Assembly: GCF_014171475.1 (NCBI RefSeq)
Contig: NZ_CP048817.1
Span: 4,804,501-4,868,500 of the forward strand
Source of the DNA: Sphingomonas sp. So64.6b
Lineage (GTDB): Bacteria; Pseudomonadota; Alphaproteobacteria; Sphingomonadales; Sphingomonadaceae
Reading direction: 5' to 3'
DNA length: 64,000 nucleotides
A program made the translations under genes and the position numbers. Position 1 is the stretch's first letter, and each line of letters begins with the position of its first letter. The notes beneath the pieces are model-generated. The model saw only the letters and a program-made list of their open reading frames with translations, was not told where the DNA came from and did not search any database. Below, in pieces: positions 17,125 to 24,534 of the stretch.

Positions 17125-17688
17125 CTAAAGCGCCCGCACCAGCCGAACCGCACGAGCGATCCAGGGCGGATCGGCGACGACTTGCTGGCGCCCGCCCGGC
17201 CCGAGTGGAAGCAAATGGAGTTTGCCGTCCTCGCGCCCGATCAGGCGGCCGAACAGGAAGCGGCCGGCGGGGCGGGGGACCAGCACATCGCGGTTCATTG
17301 CTTGTGCGAAACTGTCGGGTGCAAGCGTTTCGCACCAGAGCTCGTCACCGCTGCGATAGTCGCCGATCCCGGCCGCAACGGTCACCGCGACAAGGCCGGG
17401 GCCGGGCGATGGCGGGGCGAGTGAGGTTTGGTGTTTCGGCGCATGAACGCCGCCGGAATCGAGGATCGCCGCCACCGGAATGTCGCTGCGCGTCGGCAGC
17501 CTGACGAGATCCGCTGCGGTTACACCGAGCGCACCCGCAATGCGGTTGAGCCAGCCGACCGATACCGTGCGTGTGCCCGTCTCAAGCCGGCCGATCGTCT
17601 GCGCGGTGGTCGGTGGGGCGCAACGCCGCGCGACATCGTCGAGCGTCATCCCCCTGGCGCGGCGGACTTCGCGGATCGCGGTGATCAT
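17125..17688 (-). CDS. XRE-type regulator with LexA/S24-like C-terminal domain
   Basis: A 187-residue protein. Residues 3-62 form a helix-turn-helix of the Cro/CI type (IREVRRARGMTLDDVA, TIGRLETGTRTVSVGWLNRIAGALGV). Residues about 80-185 resemble the S24/LexA fold (VAVTVAAGIGDYRSGDELWCETLAP, RFLFGRLIGREDGKLHLLPLG), but I cannot point to an intact Ser-Lys dyad, so self-cleavage is doubtful. It is divergent from the MOSC gene, and ACCTGT-N7-ACAGGT lies between them as a likely binding site. Related proteins are common single regulators in sphingomonads. Confidence 0.7.
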   Translation of the reverse strand: MITAIREVRRARGMTLDDVARRCAPPTTAQTIGRLETGTRTVSVGWLNRIAGALGVTAADLVRLPTRSDIPVAAILDSGGVHAPKHQTSLAPPSPGPGLVAVTVAAGIGDYRSGDELWCETLAPDSFAQAMNRDVLVPRPAGRFLFGRLIGREDGKLHLLPLGPGGRQQVVADPPWIARAVRLVRAL

Positions 17689-17719
17689 CGATCATCATCC
17701 TTAACCAGTTTGGTTCTAT

Positions 17720-17738
17720 ACCTGTGTGATAAACAGGT
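17720..17738. promoter_or_regulatory. Inverted repeat ACCTGT-N7-ACAGGT, candidate operator
   Basis: Six-base arms ACCTGT (17720-17725) and ACAGGT (17733-17738) are exact reverse complements around an A/T-rich seven-base centre. The site lies 32 bases upstream of the XRE-type gene start (17688, minus) and 64 bases upstream of the MOSC gene (17802, plus). Size and position suit binding by the XRE dimer for autoregulation and control of the MOSC gene. Inferred from position only. Confidence 0.45.
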
Positions 17739-17801
17739 CAATCTGGCAAGTATCCAGGTGGCGGGGGTAACTCATGCTGGTGTTCGGTATGGTGCTGAGC
17801 C

Positions 17802-18371
17802 ATGATGCCAATAATGAGCGAAGGCGGCGAGATCGGGCGCGTGGCGGCGGTGGCGTGCGACGATGCGCATCGCTTCGCCAAGCCATGCCGCGGCTCGATC
17901 CACCTTATCGAAGGGTTGGGTGTCGCTGGCGATGCTCATGCCGGTGTGACCGTCCAGCACCGGTCACGGGTCGCGAAGAATCCGGACCAGCCCAATTTGC
18001 GGCAAGTCCATCTTATCCATGCCGAGCTGTTCGACGAGCTGGCCGAACAAGGCTTTGCGATCGGCCCCGGCCGGATCGGCGAGAATATCACGGTGAGGGG
18101 GATCGCGCTGCTCGACCTGCCGACCGATACGATCCTGCGCATCGGGGACGATGCACGAATCCGCATTACGGGCCTGCGTAATCCCTGCCATCAACTCGAG
18201 GCGGTGCAGGCCGGGCTGACCCAAGCGGTCCTGGCGCGCGCGCCTGACGGATCGCTGATCCGCAAGGCCGGCGTGATGGCCATCGTGGTGAGTGGCGGCG
18301 AGATACGGCCCGGCGATACGGTGCGTGTTACCTTGCCGGCGGGACCGCATCGGCGACTGGAGGCGGTCTGA
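17802..18371 (+). CDS. MOSC-domain protein
   Basis: A 189-residue cytosolic protein of the MOSC superfamily (molybdenum-cofactor sulfurase C-terminal domain; relatives include YiiM). The conserved features are GDAHAG near residue 43, NLRQVHLIHAELFDEL, IGPGRIGENITVRG near 90, and the key cysteine C129 in RNPCHQLE that carries sulfur or contacts the metal. Three ATGs lie close together (17802, 17805 and 17814), so the exact start is uncertain. It stands between a divergent regulator and a DUF2855 gene. YiiM-type members help detoxify N-hydroxylated bases; no such partner is seen here. Confidence 0.8.
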   Translation: MMPIMSEGGEIGRVAAVACDDAHRFAKPCRGSIHLIEGLGVAGDAHAGVTVQHRSRVAKNPDQPNLRQVHLIHAELFDELAEQGFAIGPGRIGENITVRGIALLDLPTDTILRIGDDARIRITGLRNPCHQLEAVQAGLTQAVLARAPDGSLIRKAGVMAIVVSGGEIRPGDTVRVTLPAGPHRRLEAV

Positions 18372-18436
18372 CCTCATCCGCGCTGACTTTTGCCACGGAA
18401 ATGGCTATCGAAACGATCGACACGAGGGAGAGTGCG

Positions 18437-19534
18437 ATGCCGATCAAGCGCGAGATGATGGTACGTAAGGATGCGCTTGAGCAAACCGCGATCAATGAGA
18501 CGATCGCGCCCGAGCCCCAGGACGGTGAGGTGCTGCTGGAGGTGGAGGCGTTCGCGCTCACCGCCAATAACGTCACTTATGCGGTGGTCGGCGAGCAGGT
18601 CAAATACTGGTATTTCTTTCCCGCCGCGGAAGGTTGGGGGATCGTGCCGGTCTGGGGCCATGCGCGGGTTACGGCGTCGCGGCACCCGGAGATCGCGGTC
18701 GGCGAGCGGGTCTATGGGTATCTGCCGATGGCGACGCACCTGATCGTCGAACCCGGCAAGATTTCTGCGGGCATGTTTCGCGACATGGCGGCGCATCGCC
18801 AGCCCATGGCGATGGTCTATAACCAGTATCGCCGGCTCGCCGCGGATCCGTCGCACGATCCGGCGCGCGAGAACGAGCGGATGTTGTTCGAGCCCTTGTT
18901 CCTGACCAGTTTCCTGATCGATGACCAGTTGCGTCGTCAGGACTGGCAGGGTGCCCGCACCGTGATCCTGACCAGTGCGTCGAGCAAGACCGCGATGGGC
19001 CTCGCCCATGTCGCGCGGACGAGCAGTCCGGGCATCAGGCGGATCGGGCTGACCAGCAAATCCAATCTCCGCTTCGTCCAGGATACCGGGTTGTACGATC
19101 AGGTGATCGCTTATGACGCGCTCGATGATCTGGACGTGGCGGGCAATGTCGTGCTGGTCGATTTCGCCGGGAATGCCGGCCTGCTTTCCGATGTTCATGC
19201 GCGGCTGGCCGAACGGCTCGTCCATATCCTCAAGGTCGGCGTAACGCATCATGACGAGGGCGGCGATGGGGGCATGACGAGCGGGGCGGGAATGACCAGC
19301 GGGCCAAAGCCAGTCTGGTTCTTCGCGCCCGATGCCGCCGCGACGCTGATCGGCGCGATCGGTCAGGATGGTTTCCAGCGCGCGGTGGCCGAGCGCTGGC
19401 GCGCGTTCGTCGTCGATGCCGCGGGCTGGGTGACGGTCGAGGACCAGCGCGGGCCGGAGGCGATGCAGCGCGTCTGGCGCGATCAGGTAGCGGGCCGGGC
19501 AAAGCCCGATATCGGTTATGTGATGCGTTGGTGA
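18437..19534 (+). CDS. DUF2855 family protein
   Basis: A 365-residue protein of the DUF2855 family, which is distantly related to zinc-free medium-chain dehydrogenases (GroES-like plus Rossmann halves). Visible family segments are ALTANNVTYAVVGEQVKYWYFFP (residues ~40-60), WGHARVTASRHPEIAVGERVYGYLPM, and a nucleotide-fold-like TVILTSASSKTAMGLAH near residue 180. The start at 18437 has GGGAGAG upstream. It lacks zinc-binding cysteines. Substrate unknown. It follows the MOSC gene by 65 bases on the same strand and may be cotranscribed. Confidence 0.75.
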   Translation: MPIKREMMVRKDALEQTAINETIAPEPQDGEVLLEVEAFALTANNVTYAVVGEQVKYWYFFPAAEGWGIVPVWGHARVTASRHPEIAVGERVYGYLPMATHLIVEPGKISAGMFRDMAAHRQPMAMVYNQYRRLAADPSHDPARENERMLFEPLFLTSFLIDDQLRRQDWQGARTVILTSASSKTAMGLAHVARTSSPGIRRIGLTSKSNLRFVQDTGLYDQVIAYDALDDLDVAGNVVLVDFAGNAGLLSDVHARLAERLVHILKVGVTHHDEGGDGGMTSGAGMTSGPKPVWFFAPDAAATLIGAIGQDGFQRAVAERWRAFVVDAAGWVTVEDQRGPEAMQRVWRDQVAGRAKPDIGYVMRW

Positions 19535-19643
19535 CGACGCTTGGGGTGATCATGCTTCGCGCGCAGCTGCGCCCGTGCTTTCGGCGCGCCTTATCGAATG
19601 CCGATCATGGCGCGACGCTCGCCGCTTCGCTATAAGCCCAGAA

Positions 19644-20597
19644 ATGCGGTTCGACTTCGTCAAATGCCATGGATCGGGTAATGATTTCCCGTTGATCGAC
19701 GCTCGCGCGATCGAGCTCGACGATGCCGCATGGGCCGGCGTTGCCCGGGCGCTGGCCGACCGGCGCGGGCCGGTCGGCGGCGACGGCCTGTTGCTGCTGA
19801 CCGATGGCGACAAGCTGCACGATTTTGGCATGCGCATGTTCAATGCCGATGGCAGCGAAGCCGAGACGTGCCTCAATGGGCTGCGCTGCGTGGCGCGCGC
19901 GGGTTTCGATGCGTTGGGGATCGACCGGGCCGAAGTCCGGTTGAAGACATCGAGTGCTCATGCCGAACGCGATGCCGACCTCGCGCCGGGTGTGGTCAGC
20001 GTGCGCGAAACGGCAGGACCGGCGGATCTCGACGTGACGCACTGGCCGCTGATCGAGGCGGAAACCGGGGCAGGACATGAGATCGTGCAGCGGCCCATCG
20101 CGATGCTGCCTTCGCGGCGCAGTTTCACTGCGGTCGCGATGCCCAATCCGCATCTGGTGAGCTTCGTCGAGACGGTCGACGAGGCGGAGCTGGTCGCGGT
20201 CGGCGAGGCTTGCGAGGCGGCGCCCGAATGGCTGCCCAATCGCGCCAATGTCTCTTTCGTCGAACAGCGCGGCGCGGACCTGTTCGTACGCACCTTCGAA
20301 CGCGGCGTCGGGCTGACCGACAGTTGTGGTAGTGCGATGGCGGCGTCGGTGTTCGCGGCATGCCTGACGGGGCGAGCCGAGTTCGGTGTGGAATTGAGTG
20401 TGTTCAATCGTGGCGGCCTGGTCAGGGCGCAAGCGGAGAGCGACGGGATGGTCCGGCTGTCCGGCAACGCAACCTATGACTGGACCGGGTCGGCCGAGGT
20501 CGATGCCGATCGCGGGATCGCCGGCGATGTGAAGGTCGATCGGCATTTCAACGATGAAATCGCTGCCTGGGCGGCGGTGGTGGACGGGATCTCCTGA
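19644..20597 (+). CDS. dapF: Diaminopimelate epimerase
   Basis: A 317-residue cytosolic epimerase that converts LL- to meso-diaminopimelate for lysine and peptidoglycan. It has the two mirrored halves of the fold, each ending in a catalytic cysteine: C76 in NADGSEAETCLNGLRC and C228 in ERGVGLTDSCGSAM. The N-terminal KCHGSGNDF is the family start, so the ATG at 19644 is chosen over an upstream frame at 19575. The first active-site loop reads CLNG where most DapF have CGN, and the second CGSA where most have CGTG, a variant branch. It is probably the only dapF but a second could exist elsewhere. Confidence 0.85.
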   Translation: MRFDFVKCHGSGNDFPLIDARAIELDDAAWAGVARALADRRGPVGGDGLLLLTDGDKLHDFGMRMFNADGSEAETCLNGLRCVARAGFDALGIDRAEVRLKTSSAHAERDADLAPGVVSVRETAGPADLDVTHWPLIEAETGAGHEIVQRPIAMLPSRRSFTAVAMPNPHLVSFVETVDEAELVAVGEACEAAPEWLPNRANVSFVEQRGADLFVRTFERGVGLTDSCGSAMAASVFAACLTGRAEFGVELSVFNRGGLVRAQAESDGMVRLSGNATYDWTGSAEVDADRGIAGDVKVDRHFNDEIAAWAAVVDGIS

Positions 20598-20724
20598 GGT
20601 ACCAGCCTGGAATCCAGATTGTTTGAGCGCGATGTAGCGATATCGGATTCGTAACGATTTGACAGCGACGCAACAAAGAGCGTCCATGACGGTTGGGGTG
20701 AACGAACCACGCCGGAGAACATGT

Positions 20725-21288
20725 ATGTCTCGTTTCACGATCGTCGCCGCGCTTTGCGCCACCAGTCTGATGGCGTTCACGACGCCCGCCAGCGCGCAGA
20801 CACGCCAGGACGAGCAGCGTTTCCAGCAGGCGCAGCAGCGATTGCAGGATGAGCTTCGCGCATTCCAGCAGGAATATGATCGCTATCAGCAGGCGCGCAA
20901 TCGCGGCGGCGGGCGTCCCGGACCGGGCGGTTATAACGGGGGCCCAGGCTATGGCGGCCCCGGCGGCTATAATAACGCACCGCGCTACGACGACGACGAC
21001 CGGGTCGAATCGGGTTACGAGCCTTCGCGCTATTATCGCGACGGAAATTATCAGGAGCGGGTGCTGAGTTCGGACGAACGGGTCTATCGCGGCCAGGACG
21101 GTCGTTATTATTGCAAGCGCAATGACGGTACGACTGGCCTGATCGTCGGTGCGATCGGCGGCGGTGTGCTAGGCAATGTGATCGATGGCGGCCATTCGCG
21201 CGGCGTCGGTACGATCCTGGGTGCGATTGTCGGCGGTGTCGCCGGCAAGTCGATCGACCAGAACAACCAGCAGGTAAAATGCCGTTGA
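20725..21288 (+). CDS. Glycine-zipper 2TM-domain envelope protein
   Basis: A 187-residue exported protein with a signal peptide (MSRFTIVAALCATSLMAF, cut near ASAQ), a Gln-rich helical segment (about 25-55, FQQAQQRLQDELRAFQQ), a Gly/Tyr/Asp-rich flexible middle and a C-terminal glycine zipper (TGLIVGAIGGGVLGNVI and GVGTILGAIVGGVAGKSID). Such zippers insert in or span the outer membrane, as in the 17-kDa surface-antigen/RcnB-like proteins. A strong terminator lies just downstream, so it is probably monocistronic. Confidence 0.8.
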   Translation: MSRFTIVAALCATSLMAFTTPASAQTRQDEQRFQQAQQRLQDELRAFQQEYDRYQQARNRGGGRPGPGGYNGGPGYGGPGGYNNAPRYDDDDRVESGYEPSRYYRDGNYQERVLSSDERVYRGQDGRYYCKRNDGTTGLIVGAIGGGVLGNVIDGGHSRGVGTILGAIVGGVAGKSIDQNNQQVKCR

Positions 21289-21361
21289 ACTAGGGTCCAG
21301 ACCCTCGATCGAGATCGGATTCCGGCGTTTTTCGCCGAATCCTGTCGGGCTTAAGAAATAA

Positions 21362-21405
21362 GAGGATCGGCGGAGCGCAGGCGCGCTTCGCCGATCCTTT
21401 TATTT
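21362..21405 (+). terminator. Rho-independent terminator after the glycine-zipper gene
   Basis: GGATCGGCG at 21364-21372 pairs with CGCCGATCC at 21389-21397; inner pairs extend the stem to about 14 base pairs, and TTTTATTT follows. It ends the plus-strand transcript facing the convergent small gene at 21416. A second weaker hairpin without a T run lies at 21317-21342. Confidence 0.85.
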
Positions 21406-21415
21406 CACGCTTTGG

Positions 21416-21562
21416 TCAGACCGCGCTTCGTCCGCTGAGCAGACGGACGGCGACGACGATCACCGCGATCACAAGCAGGATATGGATCAATCCGCCCGCA
21501 ACATGGAGGCCGAAGCCAAGCGCCCAGAGGACGAGCAGGATGACGGCAATTGTCCAGAGCAT
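21416..21562 (-). CDS. lmo0937-family mini membrane protein
   Basis: A 48-residue protein, almost wholly hydrophobic: MLWTIAVILLVLWALGF, then HVAGGLIHILLVIAVIVV and a short basic tail. The MLWTIAVILLVLW...GG.IHILLVIA pattern is that of the lmo0937 family (DUF5670), small two-helix inner-membrane proteins often induced by envelope or osmotic stress. It is convergent with the glycine-zipper gene across the terminator. Too short to be picked up by many gene finders, but the family match is clear. Confidence 0.85.
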   Translation of the reverse strand: MLWTIAVILLVLWALGFGLHVAGGLIHILLVIAVIVVAVRLLSGRSAV

Positions 21563-21730
21563 CGGTTTTAATCCTTATCGAGGGCCGGGTCGTCCGGCCT
21601 GTCAGGCTTTAGGGTCCTGTGCCTACAACCATGCGGGTGCCGATCGGGTTCCAGGGACATCCGGAGCGGTTCGCCGAGGCAGATCCGCCGAAAGGGTGGT
21701 GCAAGCCCCATTGCGCGGTTAGATCGGGCC

Positions 21731-22399
21731 ATGGTTCCACGCGAATTGATCGATAGCGCCGAGATACCGGGCGGCGGCGTGCTCAAGCTCTTCCGGCGGG
21801 GCGACGACTGGTCGATCATGCTCGGCGGCAACGAGTTGATGAGCAGCCGGGTACGCGGCTCGGAAGAAGCACTGGCGACCCTGGCGCTGGAACGGATCGG
21901 GCGTGCGGACGCGAATGTGCTGATCGGCGGGCTCGGTATGGGTTTCACCTTGCGTGCCGCGCTGGCAGTGCTCGGCGCGCGTGCCCGGTTGACCGTTGCC
22001 GAACTGGTACCGGCGGTGATCGACTGGGCGCACGGGGCGATGGCGGCGGTGCATGAAGGGAGCCTCGATGATCCGCGGGTGGTGATTATCGAAACTGATG
22101 TCGGCGCGCTGATCCGGGCAGGGTCCGAGACATATGACGCGATCCTACTCGATGTCGACAACGGCCCGGACGGGCTGACGCGCGGCGGCAATAACGCGCT
22201 TTATTCGACGCGTGGCCTTGCCGCGGCGCGCTCCGCCTTGCGGCCTGGCGGGGTGCTCGCAATCTGGTCGGCGGGCGCCGATGCGGCGTTTGCGCGGCGC
22301 CTGCGTGACGGATTCGCCGTGGAGGAAATGGTGGTGCGGTCGGGCAGCGGCGGCAAAGGCGCGCGCCATATCATCTGGCTGGCAGAGCGATCGCGCTGA
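21731..22399 (+). CDS. Spermidine-synthase-like methyltransferase-fold protein
   Basis: A 222-residue protein with the Rossmann methyltransferase/aminopropyltransferase fold. NVLIGGLGMGFTLRAAL (about 61-77) is the nucleoside-binding loop, TVAELVPAVIDWA the following acidic strand (Glu in place of the ribose-binding Asp), and YDAILLDVDNGPDGL (about 136-150) the active-site strand seen in spermidine synthases. It lacks the N-terminal beta domain and tetramer loop of true SpeE, so polyamine synthesis is not certain; many such short proteins are uncharacterised. It stands alone. Confidence 0.65.
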   Translation: MVPRELIDSAEIPGGGVLKLFRRGDDWSIMLGGNELMSSRVRGSEEALATLALERIGRADANVLIGGLGMGFTLRAALAVLGARARLTVAELVPAVIDWAHGAMAAVHEGSLDDPRVVIIETDVGALIRAGSETYDAILLDVDNGPDGLTRGGNNALYSTRGLAAARSALRPGGVLAIWSAGADAAFARRLRDGFAVEEMVVRSGSGGKGARHIIWLAERSR

Positions 22400-23127
22400 C
22401 TCGCTGGGCGGTGAAGCGCCTTCATCACTATCCCGGCGAATAAATCGATCCGATCCGGTCGCAATTTATGCCCCGATTGCTGCTGTTCCGTTGCAATGCC
22501 GCGATGCGGGATATTGGATCAATGAGGCAGTCGGGCTCAGGTTTTGAGCAAACAACCTGTTGCCCGATGGTGACAGGTCCGGTCATGGCAAACCAGAATC
22601 GCCCTGAACCACCGATAAAGTCAGAATCGAACCGACTCGATAAAGGGCCGATCGATCGTTGCCGGCCAGCCCGGCGCAGAAAAGAATCGTCTTCTAAAAA
22701 GCCTCGATCTTCACCTTGCTGCCCGACCTTTGTCCGGGTCGAAAACCGTTATCATATCGTCGTCGTAGCGCCATTAGCGGCTTCACGGCCGGGAAGAGCG
22801 GGATTGGCGCCACAACATACAGGCCCGATCCGGCAGCGATATGATTCGCCGATAATCGCGAAATTGCGTGGTTTTACATGTGTCTGCGGCATATCGCGCC
22901 GCGGACGGATGGGCGTGGCTCCGCCGTTGGCAAGGGAATCAGCCCGTCACCAACGGGTGATCGTCTGCACGCAGCAAGTGCCTGAAGCTTCGTATCGAAA
23001 TATAGGGAATTGCCTGCATTCTGTTGCGTTCGGGCAACAGCGTGAGAAATTTGTGCGCTTGCGTGGAAACCAACCTTTGAGTAGGGAGTTTGCGCTGTCC
23101 GAGTGACAACGACGAAAGGGGATTTTT
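22400..23127 (+). other. 728-base non-coding stretch upstream of the OmpA-like gene
   Basis: No frame here has convincing codon use, a ribosome site or a recognisable product. The last part (about 23040-23127) must hold the promoter and leader of the OmpA-like gene; GAAAGGGG at 23113-23120 is its ribosome-binding site. I saw no tRNA, strong palindrome, terminator or transposon end. A long untranslated leader or a small RNA is possible but not shown. Confidence 0.4.
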
Positions 23128-24258
23128 ATGCGGAAGCTTGCCATCGCAATGGCGCTTGCCTCCACTGCTCTCGCCACACCAGCTCTCGCCCGCGACGATT
23201 CGTGGTACGTGGGCGTCGAAGGTGGCGCGATGATCGTGGAAGACATCGACTTCGACATTGGTGCCCTTGCGGGTGCCGGCCAGGTCAACAGTAAATACGG
23301 CTACGACGTCGATGGCGTCATCGGCTACGACTTCGGTCCTTTCCGCGTTGAAGCGGAAGTCGGCTACAAGAGCGCGAACGTCGATTCTTATAGCTCGACC
23401 ACGACTACGCCGGTCTATCTGTCGAACGGCGTGCTTAACCCGGCGTTCCCGGCTGGCACTTATGACTATGCCGGCGGAAAGACTTCGGCGCTCAGCTTCA
23501 TGCTGAACGGTTTGCTCGACTTCGGCGACGATGACGGCATTCAGGGCTTTGTCGGCGGCGGCGTCGGCGTCGCTCGCGTCAAGGCGAACGGCTACGCGCT
23601 GAACACCAACGGTCCATTCCTGGACGACTCCGACACCGTGTTCGCATGGCAGGGTCTTGCAGGTATCCGCGCTCCGCTGAGCAGCCATATCGACGCAACG
23701 CTGAAGTATCGCTTCTTCAACGCTGCCAAGGTTGGCCTGGTCGACGTTACGGGTCGTGAATTTGAAGGTCGTTTTCGCTCGCACAGCATTCTGGGCGGTC
23801 TGACCTACAACTTCGGTGAGCCGGCTGCACCTCCGCCGCCGCCTCCTCCGCCCCCACCGCCTCCTCCACCCCCGCCGCCGCCTCCGCCGCCTCCTGAGGC
23901 AGTGCAGTGCTCGCCTGGGCCGTACATCGTGTTCTTCGAGTGGGACAAGTCGGACGTCACGCCGCAGGCGGCGTCGTTGCTCGACAACGCGATCTCGCAG
24001 TACCAGAATTGCGGTAACACGCAGGTCATGCTTGCCGGTCACGCCGACAAATCGGGTTCGCCGAAGTACAATCTGGGCCTCTCGCAGCGTCGTGCAGACG
24101 CGGTGAAGGGTTACCTGACTTCGCGTTCGATCCCCGAGGGCGTGATCTCCACCTCGGCGTTCGGCGAAAGCCGTCCCCGCATCGAGACCGCCGATGGCGT
24201 TCGCGAGCTGGAAAACCGTCGCGTGGAAATCAGCTACGGACCTGGCTCGGGCAACTAA
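23128..24258 (+). CDS. OmpA-family outer-membrane protein with a 22-proline linker
   Basis: A 376-residue outer-membrane protein. It has a signal peptide (MRKLAIAMALASTALATPALA), an eight-stranded beta-barrel domain (about 22-232, beginning DDSWYVGVEGGAMIVED), an unbroken run of 22 prolines (23830-23895), and a C-terminal OmpA/MotB peptidoglycan-binding domain (about 265-370: FFEWDKSDVTPQA, LAGHADKSGSPKYNLGLSQRRA, ENRRVEI). The domain should tether the outer membrane to the cell wall; the Asp and Arg of NLGLSQRRAD bind the diaminopimelate side chain. A good terminator follows, so it is likely a highly expressed single gene. Confidence 0.93.
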   Translation: MRKLAIAMALASTALATPALARDDSWYVGVEGGAMIVEDIDFDIGALAGAGQVNSKYGYDVDGVIGYDFGPFRVEAEVGYKSANVDSYSSTTTTPVYLSNGVLNPAFPAGTYDYAGGKTSALSFMLNGLLDFGDDDGIQGFVGGGVGVARVKANGYALNTNGPFLDDSDTVFAWQGLAGIRAPLSSHIDATLKYRFFNAAKVGLVDVTGREFEGRFRSHSILGGLTYNFGEPAAPPPPPPPPPPPPPPPPPPPPPPEAVQCSPGPYIVFFEWDKSDVTPQAASLLDNAISQYQNCGNTQVMLAGHADKSGSPKYNLGLSQRRADAVKGYLTSRSIPEGVISTSAFGESRPRIETADGVRELENRRVEISYGPGSGN

Positions 24259-24282
24259 GCCCAAGTCTCGTACAAAAAACGG

Positions 24283-24320
24283 AAGGGAGGTCAGCATTGC
24301 TGGCCTCCCTTTTGTTTTGT
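24283..24320 (+). terminator. Rho-independent terminator after the OmpA-like gene
   Basis: AAGGGAGG near 24284 pairs with CCTCCCTT near 24305, with further pairing of AGC/GCT around a TTG loop, and TTTTGTTTTG follows. It ends the OmpA transcript 25 bases after the stop codon. Confidence 0.8.
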
Positions 24321-24492
24321 CTGACGCCGGTGTTTGCGCGACGATCGCGCCACTTCGTCATGGTCGCGAGTTCCGGATATGCCCGATAGGGTCCTGAACT
24401 GTGAACTGGCGCTGCCTGCCTCTCGCACATGCCAATGGGGTGGCAATTTTATCATGTTCGGCTAGAGGGTCGCGGTGACGCGGGCGGGGACG

Positions 24493-24522
24493 CCCGCAAC
24501 AAATGGGCCCGCAACAAATGGG
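24493..24522. repeat. Perfect 15-base tandem duplication in the ugd leader
   Basis: CCCGCAACAAATGGG occurs twice without a gap, at 24493-24507 and 24508-24522, ending 12 bases before the ugd start codon. Each copy contains an in-frame-looking ATG and a GGG. It is either a recent slippage duplication or part of translation control; no clear Shine-Dalgarno other than these GGG runs is present. Confidence 0.7.
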
Positions 24523-24534
24523 AATGTTTCCACC

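Noticed and set aside
20721..20725. ATG at 20721 as the start of the glycine-zipper gene
   Set aside because: It is out of frame with the signal peptide; ATG at 20725 gives a normal exported protein.
22468..23106. 212-residue frame upstream of the OmpA-like gene
   Set aside because: No recognisable domain, odd composition, no ribosome site; kept as non-coding.
23830..23895. Nucleotide microsatellite
   Set aside because: Codons are mixed, so it is a selected proline run, not a simple tandem DNA repeat.
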